A stretch of 55,608 nt of DNA from Photobacterium sanctipauli (GCF_003026495.1 NZ_PYMA01000025.1:1-55608), one strand, 5' to 3'. Counted from the first letter of the stretch, positions 44,267-53,723 are shown. Notes: generated by a model from the sequence alone, not told the origin. A program made the numbers and translations.

Positions 44267-45109
44267 TTAATTAAAGGCAGGAAGATCCAGTTTTACATCC
44301 TTCTTAAAATTTGAAAGTGCTATCCGATCATTTGCCAGTGTTGGCTTAACATCATCGCCAAACCACTCAAGCGATGCCGATTTTTTGTCATCCGTGATGA
44401 TGTCCAGCAAAAATTGATGGTAATCAACTGCCCCTTCAAGCAAGGGAACCATGCCCTTTCTGGTGCCTGCGGGTGAATAAACATTATCCGGCGCAAAAAC
44501 CGATAGTTGATGACGAGAAGCGATATTTTTGAGGTGATAATGGCCAACTGAATTTCCCAGTTGGCGGTGAAAGTCAACGGGATCATCCCCAGCCTCCCAC
44601 ACATGCAAGGTATCAAAATTGATCTTCAAGCTTGGGTGGTTAACCTGTTCCAATAGCCTAAACACCGACTCTGCGTTATCAGCTAACGTTTGCGGATGAG
44701 TTTCCACCAGCACATCCAGGCCACTGTCTGCTGCATATTCACATATAAAACGCAGTCGGTTTGCCATCAAGTTACGCTCTTGCTCATTGACTTGCCGGCT
44801 ACCTAGATGTCCCGCAAATGTCCGTATTTTCCGGGTTTGCCATGCAGCCGCTAATTGACACACAGACTCGCACTTTTGCTTGGTCTCATCTCGCTCACCC
44901 AATAGTGGGATATAATCGCTGAGCATCGACACCGCTAAGCCGGATTCAGCCAGAGAAGTGGTGTAACGCTCAACCTGCGGCATCAGCCCTCGTGCATGTA
45001 CTCCCCACAATTCAATGCCATCAAATTTATTTGCTTTTGCCCATTGTGCTAAATGGTCCAGTGACACCAACTGGTGACGGAACGAGATCGTGCAAATAGA
45101 TAACTTCAT
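44267..45109 (-). CDS. asbF: 3-dehydroshikimate dehydratase AsbF (petrobactin pathway)
   Basis: TIM-barrel enzyme that turns 3-dehydroshikimate into 3,4-dihydroxybenzoate, the catechol unit of petrobactin. Start at 45109 (GGGGGG seven bases before) gives 280 residues, the length of the Bacillus enzyme, which also begins with a CTISFRHQL segment. Likely metal and active-site residues are in VETHP (Glu136, His138), INFDTLHVWEAG (Asp166, His169), HYHLKN (His192) and LEWFG (Glu248). The IRTFAG segment is also shared. It follows the AsbD-AsbE fusion by 14 bases and closes the biosynthetic run. Confidence 0.92.
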   Translation of the reverse strand: MKLSICTISFRHQLVSLDHLAQWAKANKFDGIELWGVHARGLMPQVERYTTSLAESGLAVSMLSDYIPLLGERDETKQKCESVCQLAAAWQTRKIRTFAGHLGSRQVNEQERNLMANRLRFICEYAADSGLDVLVETHPQTLADNAESVFRLLEQVNHPSLKINFDTLHVWEAGDDPVDFHRQLGNSVGHYHLKNIASRHQLSVFAPDNVYSPAGTRKGMVPLLEGAVDYHQFLLDIITDDKKSASLEWFGDDVKPTLANDRIALSNFKKDVKLDLPAFN

Positions 45110-45123
45110 TATCCCCCCTACCG

Positions 45124-46419
45124 TTAGCACACGGGTGCGAATGTAAATTCACACCAGTCAATGTAGGCCTCTTGCAAACGACGCTTAATACGGTTTTCGG
45201 TTGCTTCTTGCTTATCAAGCAAGGCGAAGATCCCTGTTGCTAGTGCCGTATCTTGCGTTTGGGCTAGTTTCATCACTTGGTACTGCACTTTCGAGTAGGT
45301 CTCAACCAAGTCCTCAATCACGTCGCACCAATGTTCAAAGTCATCATCCGGTAACCCAAGCGCCCGCCAGAAAAACGCAAAGCCATGCTCATAGGCATAT
45401 TTACGCACCGCAATGACGCGAATTTCACGTAATGCCAAGCTTAAGTCCTTCAATGCCAGATCATTATCGTCTTGCAAATGGCAGCTCAAAATTTCACGAA
45501 TGGCCTCCGGTAATGGATTTCGATCTGGGATGAAACACGCATCGAAATAGGCTTTAACCGCTTCATCGCTGGCCGGATGCAAATGCTGCTCATCAAAATA
45601 ATACCCGCCCGCAACCGTTGGTTGAGCAATCGCATTAGCCACCCGCTCGGTCGCTAACTCTCCCTCCCACCGAAAATCCGGATCAGACATATACAGCGTG
45701 TCAGGGTGCTCCGTTTGTTTAAGCAAAACATAGTGTGGAAACGGGTTTTGACTGAACTTATTCTCACGTTCGGGTAAGTGGTGCATATCAAGCATGACCA
45801 TCAGTGACGTCGATTCTGGCTTGGTGGCCAGCAAAGACATCATAGTGTCGAGATTTTGTTGCTTGGATTTGTCGGGGTCATACCAAGCGACGAGTTCGCC
45901 ACCAAATAGCTTTTTGTACCAAAAGCGAAAGCCTTGATGGTCGATATCATCTGAGTGGTAGCACAATTGATAGTTATCCGTGACAGTAAACTCCGCATCC
46001 CACACATCAAAGTAAAACGGACGGTGATCAATGCCAGCTCGCTTTAGCGGCTCGCACACACAGCTGACGAAACAATGCACTTTGACATCTTCAAACTCCT
46101 CTTCCTGAGCCGTTGACGCGCTGGCGACTTCATTGCTTTGGTAAGCGGCTTCATGCTCACCGTCATGACTATCAGAGATACGGCCTAGAAAACGCGCCAA
46201 GCTCGCAACGGTTTCGTAATCTTGCTTAGCAATATTGTCATCAGGTATTTTCAGCCCTAAATCAAGTTCGAGGTGAAGCATCAATTGCAACACTTGTACA
46301 GAGTCAAGGTATAGATCCTCATTCAACCTCGCTTGCTCGTGAAAGCTGGCCAGATGAGGACTTTTCATCGATTCCTGCAATACGTTTTTAATTGCTTCAA
46401 CTGTTTGCTGGTAATTCAT
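45124..46419 (-). CDS. Fused carrier protein and condensing protein, AsbD-AsbE
   Basis: One 431-residue frame that in Bacillus is two genes. Residues 1-85 are an acyl-carrier domain with phosphopantetheine Ser40 (LYLDSVQVLQL); 86-110 is a Ser/Ala/Glu-rich linker; 111-431 resembles the AsbE family, including a Cys-rich start (HCFVSCVCEPLKRAGIDHRPFYF-type region), VAWYDPD and a His/Glu-rich middle. In the petrobactin route AsbD carries 3,4-dihydroxybenzoate and AsbE condenses it with spermidine units. AAGGGGA precedes the ATG. It sits between asbC and asbF. AsbE assignment rests on recall of family features and gene order. Confidence 0.85.
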   Translation of the reverse strand: MNYQQTVEAIKNVLQESMKSPHLASFHEQARLNEDLYLDSVQVLQLMLHLELDLGLKIPDDNIAKQDYETVASLARFLGRISDSHDGEHEAAYQSNEVASASTAQEEEFEDVKVHCFVSCVCEPLKRAGIDHRPFYFDVWDAEFTVTDNYQLCYHSDDIDHQGFRFWYKKLFGGELVAWYDPDKSKQQNLDTMMSLLATKPESTSLMVMLDMHHLPERENKFSQNPFPHYVLLKQTEHPDTLYMSDPDFRWEGELATERVANAIAQPTVAGGYYFDEQHLHPASDEAVKAYFDACFIPDRNPLPEAIREILSCHLQDDNDLALKDLSLALREIRVIAVRKYAYEHGFAFFWRALGLPDDDFEHWCDVIEDLVETYSKVQYQVMKLAQTQDTALATGIFALLDKQEATENRIKRRLQEAYIDWCEFTFAPVC

Positions 46420-46431
46420 CTCGCAGTCCCC

Positions 46432-47688
46432 TTAACCCAGTGCAGGAATAGCAACAGCTGTTTCAGCTAATGCCTTGCGGTTAACCTTGCCGTTAGGCAA
46501 TTTCTCAATTTCAGCCACTTGCTCAACTTCAACAGGAAGCTGATAAGCAGCAAGGCGGGTTTGGCACCAACTACGGATACGGCTTGGCGGTAACGCCTCA
46601 TCGGCGACGAACTGAAGACAAACTTTTTCTCCGGCTAGCGAGTCTTTGCGTTTGAACACAACAGCCTCAGAAACGGAAGGAAGCTCTAGCACCGCATCTT
46701 CAACATCCTTGGGATAGACATTTAAGCCAGCGACATTAATGGTATCGTCAACCCTTGAGACAAAGCACAGGTGTTGTTGGTGGTCAAAATAGCCGAGATC
46801 ACGGGTAAAAATAGTCTGTTCGCCTACCCTGACAATGACTTCTTCAGGCTCCTTCGCATTGCCACCAGCCTGTACTTGCAGGTGCGGAAGGATCGCCCCC
46901 AGGTTTTCCGCTGATTCTGTTTTCGAGTTAATCGCAATACAACCCACTTCTGAGCAACCGTATTGTTGGAATACGTGTTCGGCTCGGCTTAGCAAGAGTT
47001 CAAAGCACGCCTTGGATAACAGGGTGCCCGATGTCATTACGGCATGCAGTCGCTGTGACGCCGGGTAAAGAGAGGCAACCGACTGCAATAACGCAGGCGA
47101 TGAGTACAGCAAATGATTCGGTGTCTGCTGTAGTACTTTAATCAAATACTTAGGGTTCAACTGGTTGATGATTAGCGGAATTTGACCTCGCTTCAATGCC
47201 ACTAACACGCCCGCAATCAGCCCATACGAATGGGTCACGGGACAAGCAATAACCGGCGTCATGCTATTAGGTACGGTAAAAGCAGAAGTATAGCTGGTTA
47301 GCTCTTGCTCTATCGAGGACCATGGGCGGCAGATCACTTTTGGATCCCCCGTTGTACCAGAGCTGGTCTGCACTAACACCGCTTCAGTGTCGCTTTCAGT
47401 GCGGCCCAAAGGGTAGCACTGCTGTTCCGTTTCTATCATCAATGCATGGCATTGGGCTTTCACAGCCAAACGCTTGGCTGCCAACCGGGGCATATCTGCA
47501 TGGATTGGATAAAACGAGCCGCCATGTTCTTTTAAATACAGGCAAAGCGCCAAAATATAAGCGGGGTTAGAACTGCATAGCGCAATGCGTTTGCCTTTAC
47601 AATTTGCCAACACCTCATGACGGGAAAATGCCTGAAAGCGCTCGGCAAAAAATGCTTCGCCAAAATAAGCGTCATTAACGTAAATCAT
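46432..47688 (-). CDS. asbC: 3,4-dihydroxybenzoate AMP ligase AsbC
   Basis: ANL-superfamily adenylating enzyme of 418 residues, short for the family as AsbC is. The core motif VQTSSGTTGDPKV is at 106-118, the adenosine-binding QYGCSEVGCIAI in the middle, hinge DTINVAGLNVYP and the C-terminal catalytic lysine region LPNGKVNRKAL. In this pathway it activates 3,4-dihydroxybenzoate and loads it on the carrier domain encoded next (12 bases downstream). GAAGGA precedes the ATG. Substrate is inferred from context. Confidence 0.88.
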   Translation of the reverse strand: MIYVNDAYFGEAFFAERFQAFSRHEVLANCKGKRIALCSSNPAYILALCLYLKEHGGSFYPIHADMPRLAAKRLAVKAQCHALMIETEQQCYPLGRTESDTEAVLVQTSSGTTGDPKVICRPWSSIEQELTSYTSAFTVPNSMTPVIACPVTHSYGLIAGVLVALKRGQIPLIINQLNPKYLIKVLQQTPNHLLYSSPALLQSVASLYPASQRLHAVMTSGTLLSKACFELLLSRAEHVFQQYGCSEVGCIAINSKTESAENLGAILPHLQVQAGGNAKEPEEVIVRVGEQTIFTRDLGYFDHQQHLCFVSRVDDTINVAGLNVYPKDVEDAVLELPSVSEAVVFKRKDSLAGEKVCLQFVADEALPPSRIRSWCQTRLAAYQLPVEVEQVAEIEKLPNGKVNRKALAETAVAIPALG

Positions 47689-47697
47689 AAGATCCTT

Positions 47698-49431
47698 CTA
47701 CTTTTTCGAGCTTAATGGGTTGGGGACTAAGTGGTGGCACTCCTCCTTGGAGGCCGTTAATTTTCGGGTCAACAAGGACTCGGTAAGCACTTGGGGTTGG
47801 TCATACCCAAGCACAGTGAGCCGCTCGGATAATTCGGGATGTGCCAGCAGGTATTGATTCAAGCAGCGGTTCACACTTGACCAGAATGACTGCTCGCTGA
47901 GGTGATAGCTCGTCGCCAGCAAATGGGCAACTTCGGTCAGGTTATAGATGAACAAGGTATCCATAACCAATTCGCGCAATAGCTCAACCGACTCTACTTG
48001 GTAATAGTCATCACCGCTGGCTAAAAACGCAGGCAGGCGCTCGGGGGCAGCGAGGAAGTCACGATTGAACTCCACACTTTCGTGAAAATCCCTGACAATC
48101 AAGCGCTCTGGCCAACCATCACGGACCACCAGCACCATGTTTTGCCCATGGGCCTCCAACGCAATACCGTGCTTCACCAGCAAGTGCCACACCGGTGTGA
48201 TCACCACATCCAGAAGTTGGTTTAACCAAGCGTCCAAACCAAACTTCTCAACCCAGTCAGCAATATAGGGTGCCCCATCATGCTCAACCATCATCAAGGC
48301 ATTGAAAGGCACCGCTTGCTCGCCCGCCTTCAGGGCTACCAATGGGCTTTCTCGCATAATCATGGCGAGCTGGCCATCAGCAGGCTCACTGGCGATAGGG
48401 GTCAGAGGTGGCTTGAACAGCGCACCGGCAAATTCAGGCAATAGTGCCAAGTTGGATAATGCTTGATCGGATGCCACAACCGATTGGAGCCATGAGGAAA
48501 TAGCCGGGGCATGACAAACAGAATAAGGGTCTAGCGTGCGACGAGAAGAGGTATTCACCATGTTCATCGGCAGCTTGATGTGAGGCTTCGAAGACAATGA
48601 TGAATTTGCCAAGGTACGCACAGATTGGGTGGCGATGTAATTATCTCCCACCGCCCCCAATGAAATAATAATCGCCTGCCTCTGCTGCTGTGGCAACCAG
48701 CTGTTCATTAATTGCTTCGCTTGCCACGGGTGAACTGGCATCAATGCATATTCCCCCCAGCGGGCACCACATTCCGCCAGCCTCGAGGTAAGTCGTTTCC
48801 AACTTTCACGCCCCAACTGTTGTAGCCAAAACTGATCATGTTTTGCAGGTAGCGCCATTTGTAGGTGAGTCGATTTTATCGCCAGCCATTCAAGCTGAAA
48901 GGATGACTCAGCTTCGGGGCCATATTGTTGATGATCTTCAAAGCTAAAACCTGTCCGGGCCTTATAGGATGGATGGTAAGGGTGCCCCTCATCTAACCGG
49001 CACTCTAGCTCGGTATACGAATCGCGACGCCTTGAAGGGCGAATAGGCAGATATGAGGTATTCCACTCACACAGCCTTACCGTTTGAGTAAACTCATCAC
49101 TAAGCATCAACCTATTGTGATTGACAGCAGGGAGATCATCGAGCAACTGTGCCAGTGCCACCTTGGGGACAGGGCAAGGCTCGCCATTAACAGACAATGT
49201 CGCAATATCGATATGAATACGGCCGAAGCCACCGACTTTTCCTTTGACACAGTACTGCTCCGAGCCTAGGCGCCAACTAAAGTTACAACCATCGGCATTT
49301 AGCGGCGAGATAGCCAATTCGCTACCGTGGCACTCATCTAGATTGACATAACGCTCAAACAGTAAAGCCTCAATAAACTGCTGTAGTACACGCTCAGTGG
49401 CGGTGAGCCTCTCTTTACTAGGCAATGGCAT
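47698..49431 (-). CDS. asbB: NIS synthetase AsbB (IucA/IucC family)
   Basis: NRPS-independent siderophore synthetase of 577 residues. ATP-binding and active-site motifs are KAR-type TGFSFED region, MPVHPWQAK (about 228-236), QSVRTLAN, KLPMNMVNTSSRRTLDP-like stretch, and the C-terminal GIALEAHGQN (about 425). It joins a citrate carboxylate to an amine or acylated spermidine. The ATG overlaps the asbA end by 14 bases, so they are coupled. By gene order it corresponds to AsbB; the exact step is not readable from sequence. Confidence 0.9.
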   Translation of the reverse strand: MPLPSKERLTATERVLQQFIEALLFERYVNLDECHGSELAISPLNADGCNFSWRLGSEQYCVKGKVGGFGRIHIDIATLSVNGEPCPVPKVALAQLLDDLPAVNHNRLMLSDEFTQTVRLCEWNTSYLPIRPSRRRDSYTELECRLDEGHPYHPSYKARTGFSFEDHQQYGPEAESSFQLEWLAIKSTHLQMALPAKHDQFWLQQLGRESWKRLTSRLAECGARWGEYALMPVHPWQAKQLMNSWLPQQQRQAIIISLGAVGDNYIATQSVRTLANSSLSSKPHIKLPMNMVNTSSRRTLDPYSVCHAPAISSWLQSVVASDQALSNLALLPEFAGALFKPPLTPIASEPADGQLAMIMRESPLVALKAGEQAVPFNALMMVEHDGAPYIADWVEKFGLDAWLNQLLDVVITPVWHLLVKHGIALEAHGQNMVLVVRDGWPERLIVRDFHESVEFNRDFLAAPERLPAFLASGDDYYQVESVELLRELVMDTLFIYNLTEVAHLLATSYHLSEQSFWSSVNRCLNQYLLAHPELSERLTVLGYDQPQVLTESLLTRKLTASKEECHHLVPNPLSSKK

Positions 49432-51292
49432 GAGCGGTCAACTCCCAGCAATGCGGTTGGCCAAGCGCCATCAGCGGGTTTGAAATTTTGGTGTAGACCG
49501 CTTGCTCGTTATCGGCCTCCAACTCATCGATATCATACACGCGAGTCAAAAGGTTCCCCTTCATCGGCAACTCGCTTTCGCTTAGCAAGCGTTGCACGTA
49601 TCGCCTCCCCGCTCCCACCAAGCTTTGCTCCATCCCCGCCAAGCGCTGTTGGATGAATGCAAGCAAAGTGTTTTCATCAGCAAGGCCATCTGCCCCCATA
49701 CGGCCAATGACAGCGAACAGGTTATTGATAAGCAAATAATAGGAGAAGCGATCGCAAATCAGCTCATCGTCAAAATACAGGTCGGGCACAATAGCGAGAT
49801 CGGGGTCGAGCGAAGCCTGATAAGCTTGGTAAGAGTTTGAAAGGTAATACCCTTGATTATCCCTGAAGTAATAGGTTTCAGGCTGCCCTTGGTGATCCAA
49901 CACCAGTACGCTGTTTTGTTGATGGGCCTCAAGGGCAATACCGTGCTCATCATACAACCGGATCATCGGTGCAATTGCGCATTCCCAATATCCAGCCAGC
50001 CATTTCATGGCAGCAAGAAACAAAGTACTCCCCGTGGCTTGGGCCAACTTTTGAATTTGCTGTAGCAGTTGCGAAGACTCACCCGGCAACGGATCTTGGG
50101 TCAGGGCAGCCAGTGAATATGTCGCCTCATCGTGCCCTTGCTTAAACGGGTTTTCCCGAATGATAATTTCAAAGCCGCTCTCCGTTCGATCCGGAAGATC
50201 AACGGTAATGTATGCAGGATCGGCAACAACTTGAAATTGTGGGTATTGATCAGAAAAGCCCGTCTTGCGAAACAACCGAGTCATTACCACGCCAGCTTCA
50301 AGCTCATGGCGCTTATTTACCCGTAACGAATTGGTGATTTTGACCGGTAAAGAAAACTTCAGCATCCAGTCTAGCTCTGGGTTATACAGTGATCGCACAG
50401 ATGATGTTGCGCTAAACTTCGCCCCCCAGTAGCCGCAATCGACAACCTTGCCTTCTGCAATCAAATCAATCATGAATGGCTGGTGCAGCAACCACTGGGC
50501 TTGAAGCGGGTGCATGGGTAAAACTATGTAACCTTCACGCTCAAACGGGGTGATACCGAGACAATCAGCAAGAATGCAATCGGCACTTTGGGCAACGGCC
50601 GATCGCTGCCGAATAATAGAATGATGAACTTGGAAGTAGTGCAAGCGGAACTGCCCCTTCATTTCCGGGGCATAGGATGCGTGATGATAATCCAGCATCC
50701 CCTGCCGGCTTTTAGGGGTTGGATGCTGCCAATGGCCAAAAACTAGCGCCTGCTCATTATCAATAAAGGTTGTTGTGCTACAAGGGTTAGTCAGTTGGTA
50801 AGAAAGGTAGCGCGCCATAAGCTGCAAGCTATCGCTAATTCGGCCTTTCAGTTCACGTCCATCCGCTGCCGAGCCTTCCCCTTTGCCTAGCTTGCTATAC
50901 ATTTCTCGTACCAGAACAGAAATCGCATCAGCGGGAAGCAAAACTTCGGCTTCTTTGTCTTGAATGAACAACACTGCTTGGGCAAAGCTATGTCTACCCA
51001 CAACGGTACGGTATGTCACTTCAATCACCATGAACCCATCTAAATGGGTGATGGGTAGTTTTACCCACCAGTTTTTCGCGTCTTCATTAACCTTGTTTGT
51101 ACTATCACCAAGCAAAGGGATCGCTTGCCCTAAGGCGCCTTGCTCATACCACTGGCCATTATCAACTTCTCGTAAATAACCATTTAAAAATGCCTGAAGT
51201 GAGGCTTCACCCGCCATTTGTTCAGCGCAGCTATCGGTTATCGTCTCTCTAAACATGATTGAACTGATATCCATATCAAAATGCATAGTCAT
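49418..51292 (-). CDS. asbA: NIS synthetase AsbA (IucA/IucC family)
   Basis: First gene of the biosynthetic run, 624 residues. IucA/IucC motifs: VLPMHPLQAQW (about 258), ATSSVRSLYNPELDWMLKFS, KITNSLRVNKRHELEAG, and GIALEAHQQNSVLV (about 454). In Bacillus AsbA joins citrate to spermidine. Start could be any of the ATGs at 51292, 51286 or 51277; none has a strong ribosome site. A Fur box lies immediately upstream and a MATE transporter is divergent. The 14-base overlap with asbB supports one operon. Confidence 0.9.
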   Translation of the reverse strand: MTMHFDMDISSIMFRETITDSCAEQMAGEASLQAFLNGYLREVDNGQWYEQGALGQAIPLLGDSTNKVNEDAKNWWVKLPITHLDGFMVIEVTYRTVVGRHSFAQAVLFIQDKEAEVLLPADAISVLVREMYSKLGKGEGSAADGRELKGRISDSLQLMARYLSYQLTNPCSTTTFIDNEQALVFGHWQHPTPKSRQGMLDYHHASYAPEMKGQFRLHYFQVHHSIIRQRSAVAQSADCILADCLGITPFEREGYIVLPMHPLQAQWLLHQPFMIDLIAEGKVVDCGYWGAKFSATSSVRSLYNPELDWMLKFSLPVKITNSLRVNKRHELEAGVVMTRLFRKTGFSDQYPQFQVVADPAYITVDLPDRTESGFEIIIRENPFKQGHDEATYSLAALTQDPLPGESSQLLQQIQKLAQATGSTLFLAAMKWLAGYWECAIAPMIRLYDEHGIALEAHQQNSVLVLDHQGQPETYYFRDNQGYYLSNSYQAYQASLDPDLAIVPDLYFDDELICDRFSYYLLINNLFAVIGRMGADGLADENTLLAFIQQRLAGMEQSLVGAGRRYVQRLLSESELPMKGNLLTRVYDIDELEADNEQAVYTKISNPLMALGQPHCWELTAHAIA

Positions 51293-51303
51293 CGATAATT
51301 GTT

Positions 51304-51321
51304 GATAATAATTCTCATTTC
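51304..51321 (-). promoter_or_regulatory. Fur box between asbA and the MATE gene
   Basis: On minus, TGAGAATTATTATCA matches 13 of 15 bases of the 7-1-7 Fur motif TGATAATCATTATCA. It lies 12-30 bases before asbA and about 125 bases before the divergent transporter, so one site could repress both. Confidence 0.78.
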
Positions 51322-51444
51322 AAATCAAGTTACATTTGTTACACGGAAGAATGACAACGCTTCCGTATCCAGAAATACAGACTGGTAGAGACTTAAACGA
51401 ATAGCGCAGTATGTAGGACTCCTTTCACCAACCAGCGCCTAAAA

Positions 51445-52815
51445 ATGTCAGAACAAGAATCGCTTCCTCTTAATGGGTCGCCAATAAAAACCTACTTCCA
51501 TTACGCAATACCATCACTTTTAGGCCTGCTTGCCATATCAACGACCAGCGTCATCGATGGTTTGTTCGTTGGGCTCTTCCTTGGTGCCGAGGCCCTAGCA
51601 GCAGTTAACCTGCTGATCCCGTATTTCACGCTCATGTTTGCGATTGCGTTGATGGTTGCAATCGGAGGATCGGTGCTGGCAGGAAAGTACATTGGCCAGA
51701 ACAAACCTAAAGCGGCCAGTGCCGCTTTTAGCCAATCTCTGCTGACCATTATCGGTTTCACCCTTATCGTTGCTTCTACCTGTTGGTATTTCGATCGCTG
51801 GCTATTCCAGCTTCTGGGTGCACCGGAAACGCTGTTTTCTCTCATGCAACAGTATTTTCAGGTCATTGCATTTGGCATGGTGGTGCAGCTGGCTAACCTG
51901 GTGATGTATTACTTTGTGAGGGTCGATGGCTACCCGCAGTTTGGTACCCAAGCATTGATGGTTGGGGCTGTCACCAATATCATTCTCGACGCAGTGTTTA
52001 TCGGCTACCTGCAACTCGGGATTGCATATGCGGCCTGGGCAACAGTTATTGCCCAGGTTGTGCAGTGTCTTTTCTTACTGCGCTTTTTCACTTTCCGTAA
52101 GAGGCAGCTTACTTTCACTTTGCACGGGATCTCGTTATCCACTCTACTCCGCTCTCTCTATAACGGATGCTCTGAGTTCATCAACGAAATTTCTGTTGGG
52201 GTGGTCATTTTCAGCATTCATTGGTTACTGCTCAACAATGGCAATGAACAAGGTGTCGCAGGCTTTGCCATTGCCAATTATTTGCTGTTTATTGGAATGA
52301 TGGTTTACTACGGCTTTATCGATCCTCTCCACGTATTGATCAGCCAAAACCTCGGTGCAGGCAATACCAAACGAATCCAAGCCTTTGTCAAAATAGCGGC
52401 ACTAACCCTTGGGGGAGTTAGTCTATTACTTGCCATGATTGCCTTATTTGCCAATCAGCTGATTGCCGGTATTTTCCTCGAAGATCCAACCTCGGCAGCC
52501 GCCTTGCAAGCAAAACAATTTATGACCTATATTTGGCCTTGCTTCCTATTCAGTGGCTTCAACGTACTACTGTCCGCCTATTTCACAGCGTTGCATCAAC
52601 CTCTTCCTTCTGCGTGTATATCATTATCTCGGGGCTTGGTTCTTCCTGTGATTTTCTTGATGTGTTTTGCTCTGTATATACCACAATGGCATTTTCTCTA
52701 TGCCCTGCCTCTTGCTGAAGCATTAACCCTAAGCCTTGCACTGATTCTCTATCTCAGGCACAAAAAAGGGTTTTCCTCTTCAACAACAAAGCAGGCATCG
52801 AGTTTATTGACGTAG
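51445..52815 (+). CDS. MATE-family efflux transporter, candidate siderophore exporter
   Basis: A 456-residue polytopic protein with about 12 membrane helices in two related halves (N half 20-230, C half 245-440), fitting MATE cation/drug exporters. Conserved pieces are STTSVIDGLFVGLFLGAEAL, IGGSVLAGKYIGQ, and in the second half LISQNLGAGNTKRI. Divergent from asbA with a shared Fur box, so it could export the siderophore. Known petrobactin exporter of Bacillus is an MFS protein, so this would be an alternative. The 3' end overlaps the convergent mepA by 12 bases. Function is inferred. Confidence 0.85.
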   Translation: MSEQESLPLNGSPIKTYFHYAIPSLLGLLAISTTSVIDGLFVGLFLGAEALAAVNLLIPYFTLMFAIALMVAIGGSVLAGKYIGQNKPKAASAAFSQSLLTIIGFTLIVASTCWYFDRWLFQLLGAPETLFSLMQQYFQVIAFGMVVQLANLVMYYFVRVDGYPQFGTQALMVGAVTNIILDAVFIGYLQLGIAYAAWATVIAQVVQCLFLLRFFTFRKRQLTFTLHGISLSTLLRSLYNGCSEFINEISVGVVIFSIHWLLLNNGNEQGVAGFAIANYLLFIGMMVYYGFIDPLHVLISQNLGAGNTKRIQAFVKIAALTLGGVSLLLAMIALFANQLIAGIFLEDPTSAAALQAKQFMTYIWPCFLFSGFNVLLSAYFTALHQPLPSACISLSRGLVLPVIFLMCFALYIPQWHFLYALPLAEALTLSLALILYLRHKKGFSSSTTKQASSLLT

Positions 52816-53634
52816 CAGTGCTAGACACTGGGTTGGAGGCGGAGGTGGTTGCTTACGGGGCTTCTTGGCCACCTTGTTATTTTTATCTGACGGTGATTTT
52901 GGTTTCGGCTTCCATGAAGCCAATTCAGCCCCACAGCCATCACCGGATGGCGGTGCCTTTTGTGGCTTACAGCTGCTGTCGCCATCCGGGCAAGCCAGCC
53001 TGACATGGAAATGATAGTAATGCCCCCACCATGGGCGTACTTTTCTCAGCCAATCCCGATTGGTCCATTCACGCTGACAAAGTTGCTCCTTTATGACGGG
53101 GTGGACAAATATTCTCGCTACCCGCTCATCCACGGCAGCCAGCTGCACCAGTAGTGCCTGCTTCTCCCCCCAATTCTTTTGGTTTATCTTGTATTGTTTA
53201 ATATGAACCATTGGCAAGGGCTGGACATCAATCAGCTCTTGTTCTGTAAGCGGGCGGTCTGTTAGCTTCAGCCAAATGTCCGCATCAAGGCCGGTTTGAT
53301 GGCTGGCATGCCCAGACGAAAAACGGCCGCCTCTAGGCATAGCGATATCGCCTACCAGCAACTGCCCCAGCTCAAGCTGCCTGACCTGCTTCGATAGGCC
53401 ATGCAAGAAATCAATCATCTCGCTATGGCCATAATAACGGCCACGGTGCGAGCGCATGACCTGATAGCCTTCACCTGCCAATGGCAAGCTCTCACCGCCA
53501 GACAAGCAACCATTATTATAAGTACCAATCGATTCAGATTTCCCTTCGCTGGGCGTTTCCACCTTTTCCCACGGACTTGCCACCACGGAGACACTTAGCA
53601 ATAGCGCAACAAAAAATAATAGTAATTGGCTCAC
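52804..53634 (-). CDS. mepA: Penicillin-insensitive murein endopeptidase MepA
   Basis: Periplasmic LAS-family metallopeptidase that cuts D-Ala-mDAP crosslinks in peptidoglycan. The GTG at 53634 has GGAGGAG four bases upstream and gives 276 residues (E. coli 274); an ATG further upstream (53688) overlaps the sorC-side terminator and is less likely. Signal peptide 1-19. Zinc ligands SSGHASHQTGLDADIW (His112, Asp119) and HYYHFHVRLACP near the end. The tail is Pro/Lys-rich (PSPKPKSPSDK-like, then PPPPPT). Confidence 0.94.
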   Translation of the reverse strand: MSQLLLFFVALLLSVSVVASPWEKVETPSEGKSESIGTYNNGCLSGGESLPLAGEGYQVMRSHRGRYYGHSEMIDFLHGLSKQVRQLELGQLLVGDIAMPRGGRFSSGHASHQTGLDADIWLKLTDRPLTEQELIDVQPLPMVHIKQYKINQKNWGEKQALLVQLAAVDERVARIFVHPVIKEQLCQREWTNRDWLRKVRPWWGHYYHFHVRLACPDGDSSCKPQKAPPSGDGCGAELASWKPKPKSPSDKNNKVAKKPRKQPPPPPTQCLALLRQ

Positions 53635-53674
53635 GATACTCCTCCCATTCCCTTGTTTGAGCATAGCAAGCAAC

Positions 53675-53700
53675 AAAAAGGCTGCCATATGGCAGCCCTT
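53675..53700 (-). terminator. Terminator of the SorC-family gene
   Basis: GGCTGCC-ATAT-GGCAGCC stem followed on minus by TTTTTGTTGC, just past the regulator stop. Confidence 0.9.
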
Positions 53701-53723
53701 TCAAATGGAGGCACTAATCAAAT

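Noticed and set aside
41120..52815. Siderophore locus as a recent mobile island
   Set aside because: No integrase, transposase, direct repeats or tRNA boundary were seen, and base composition is close to the flanks; older transfer cannot be excluded.
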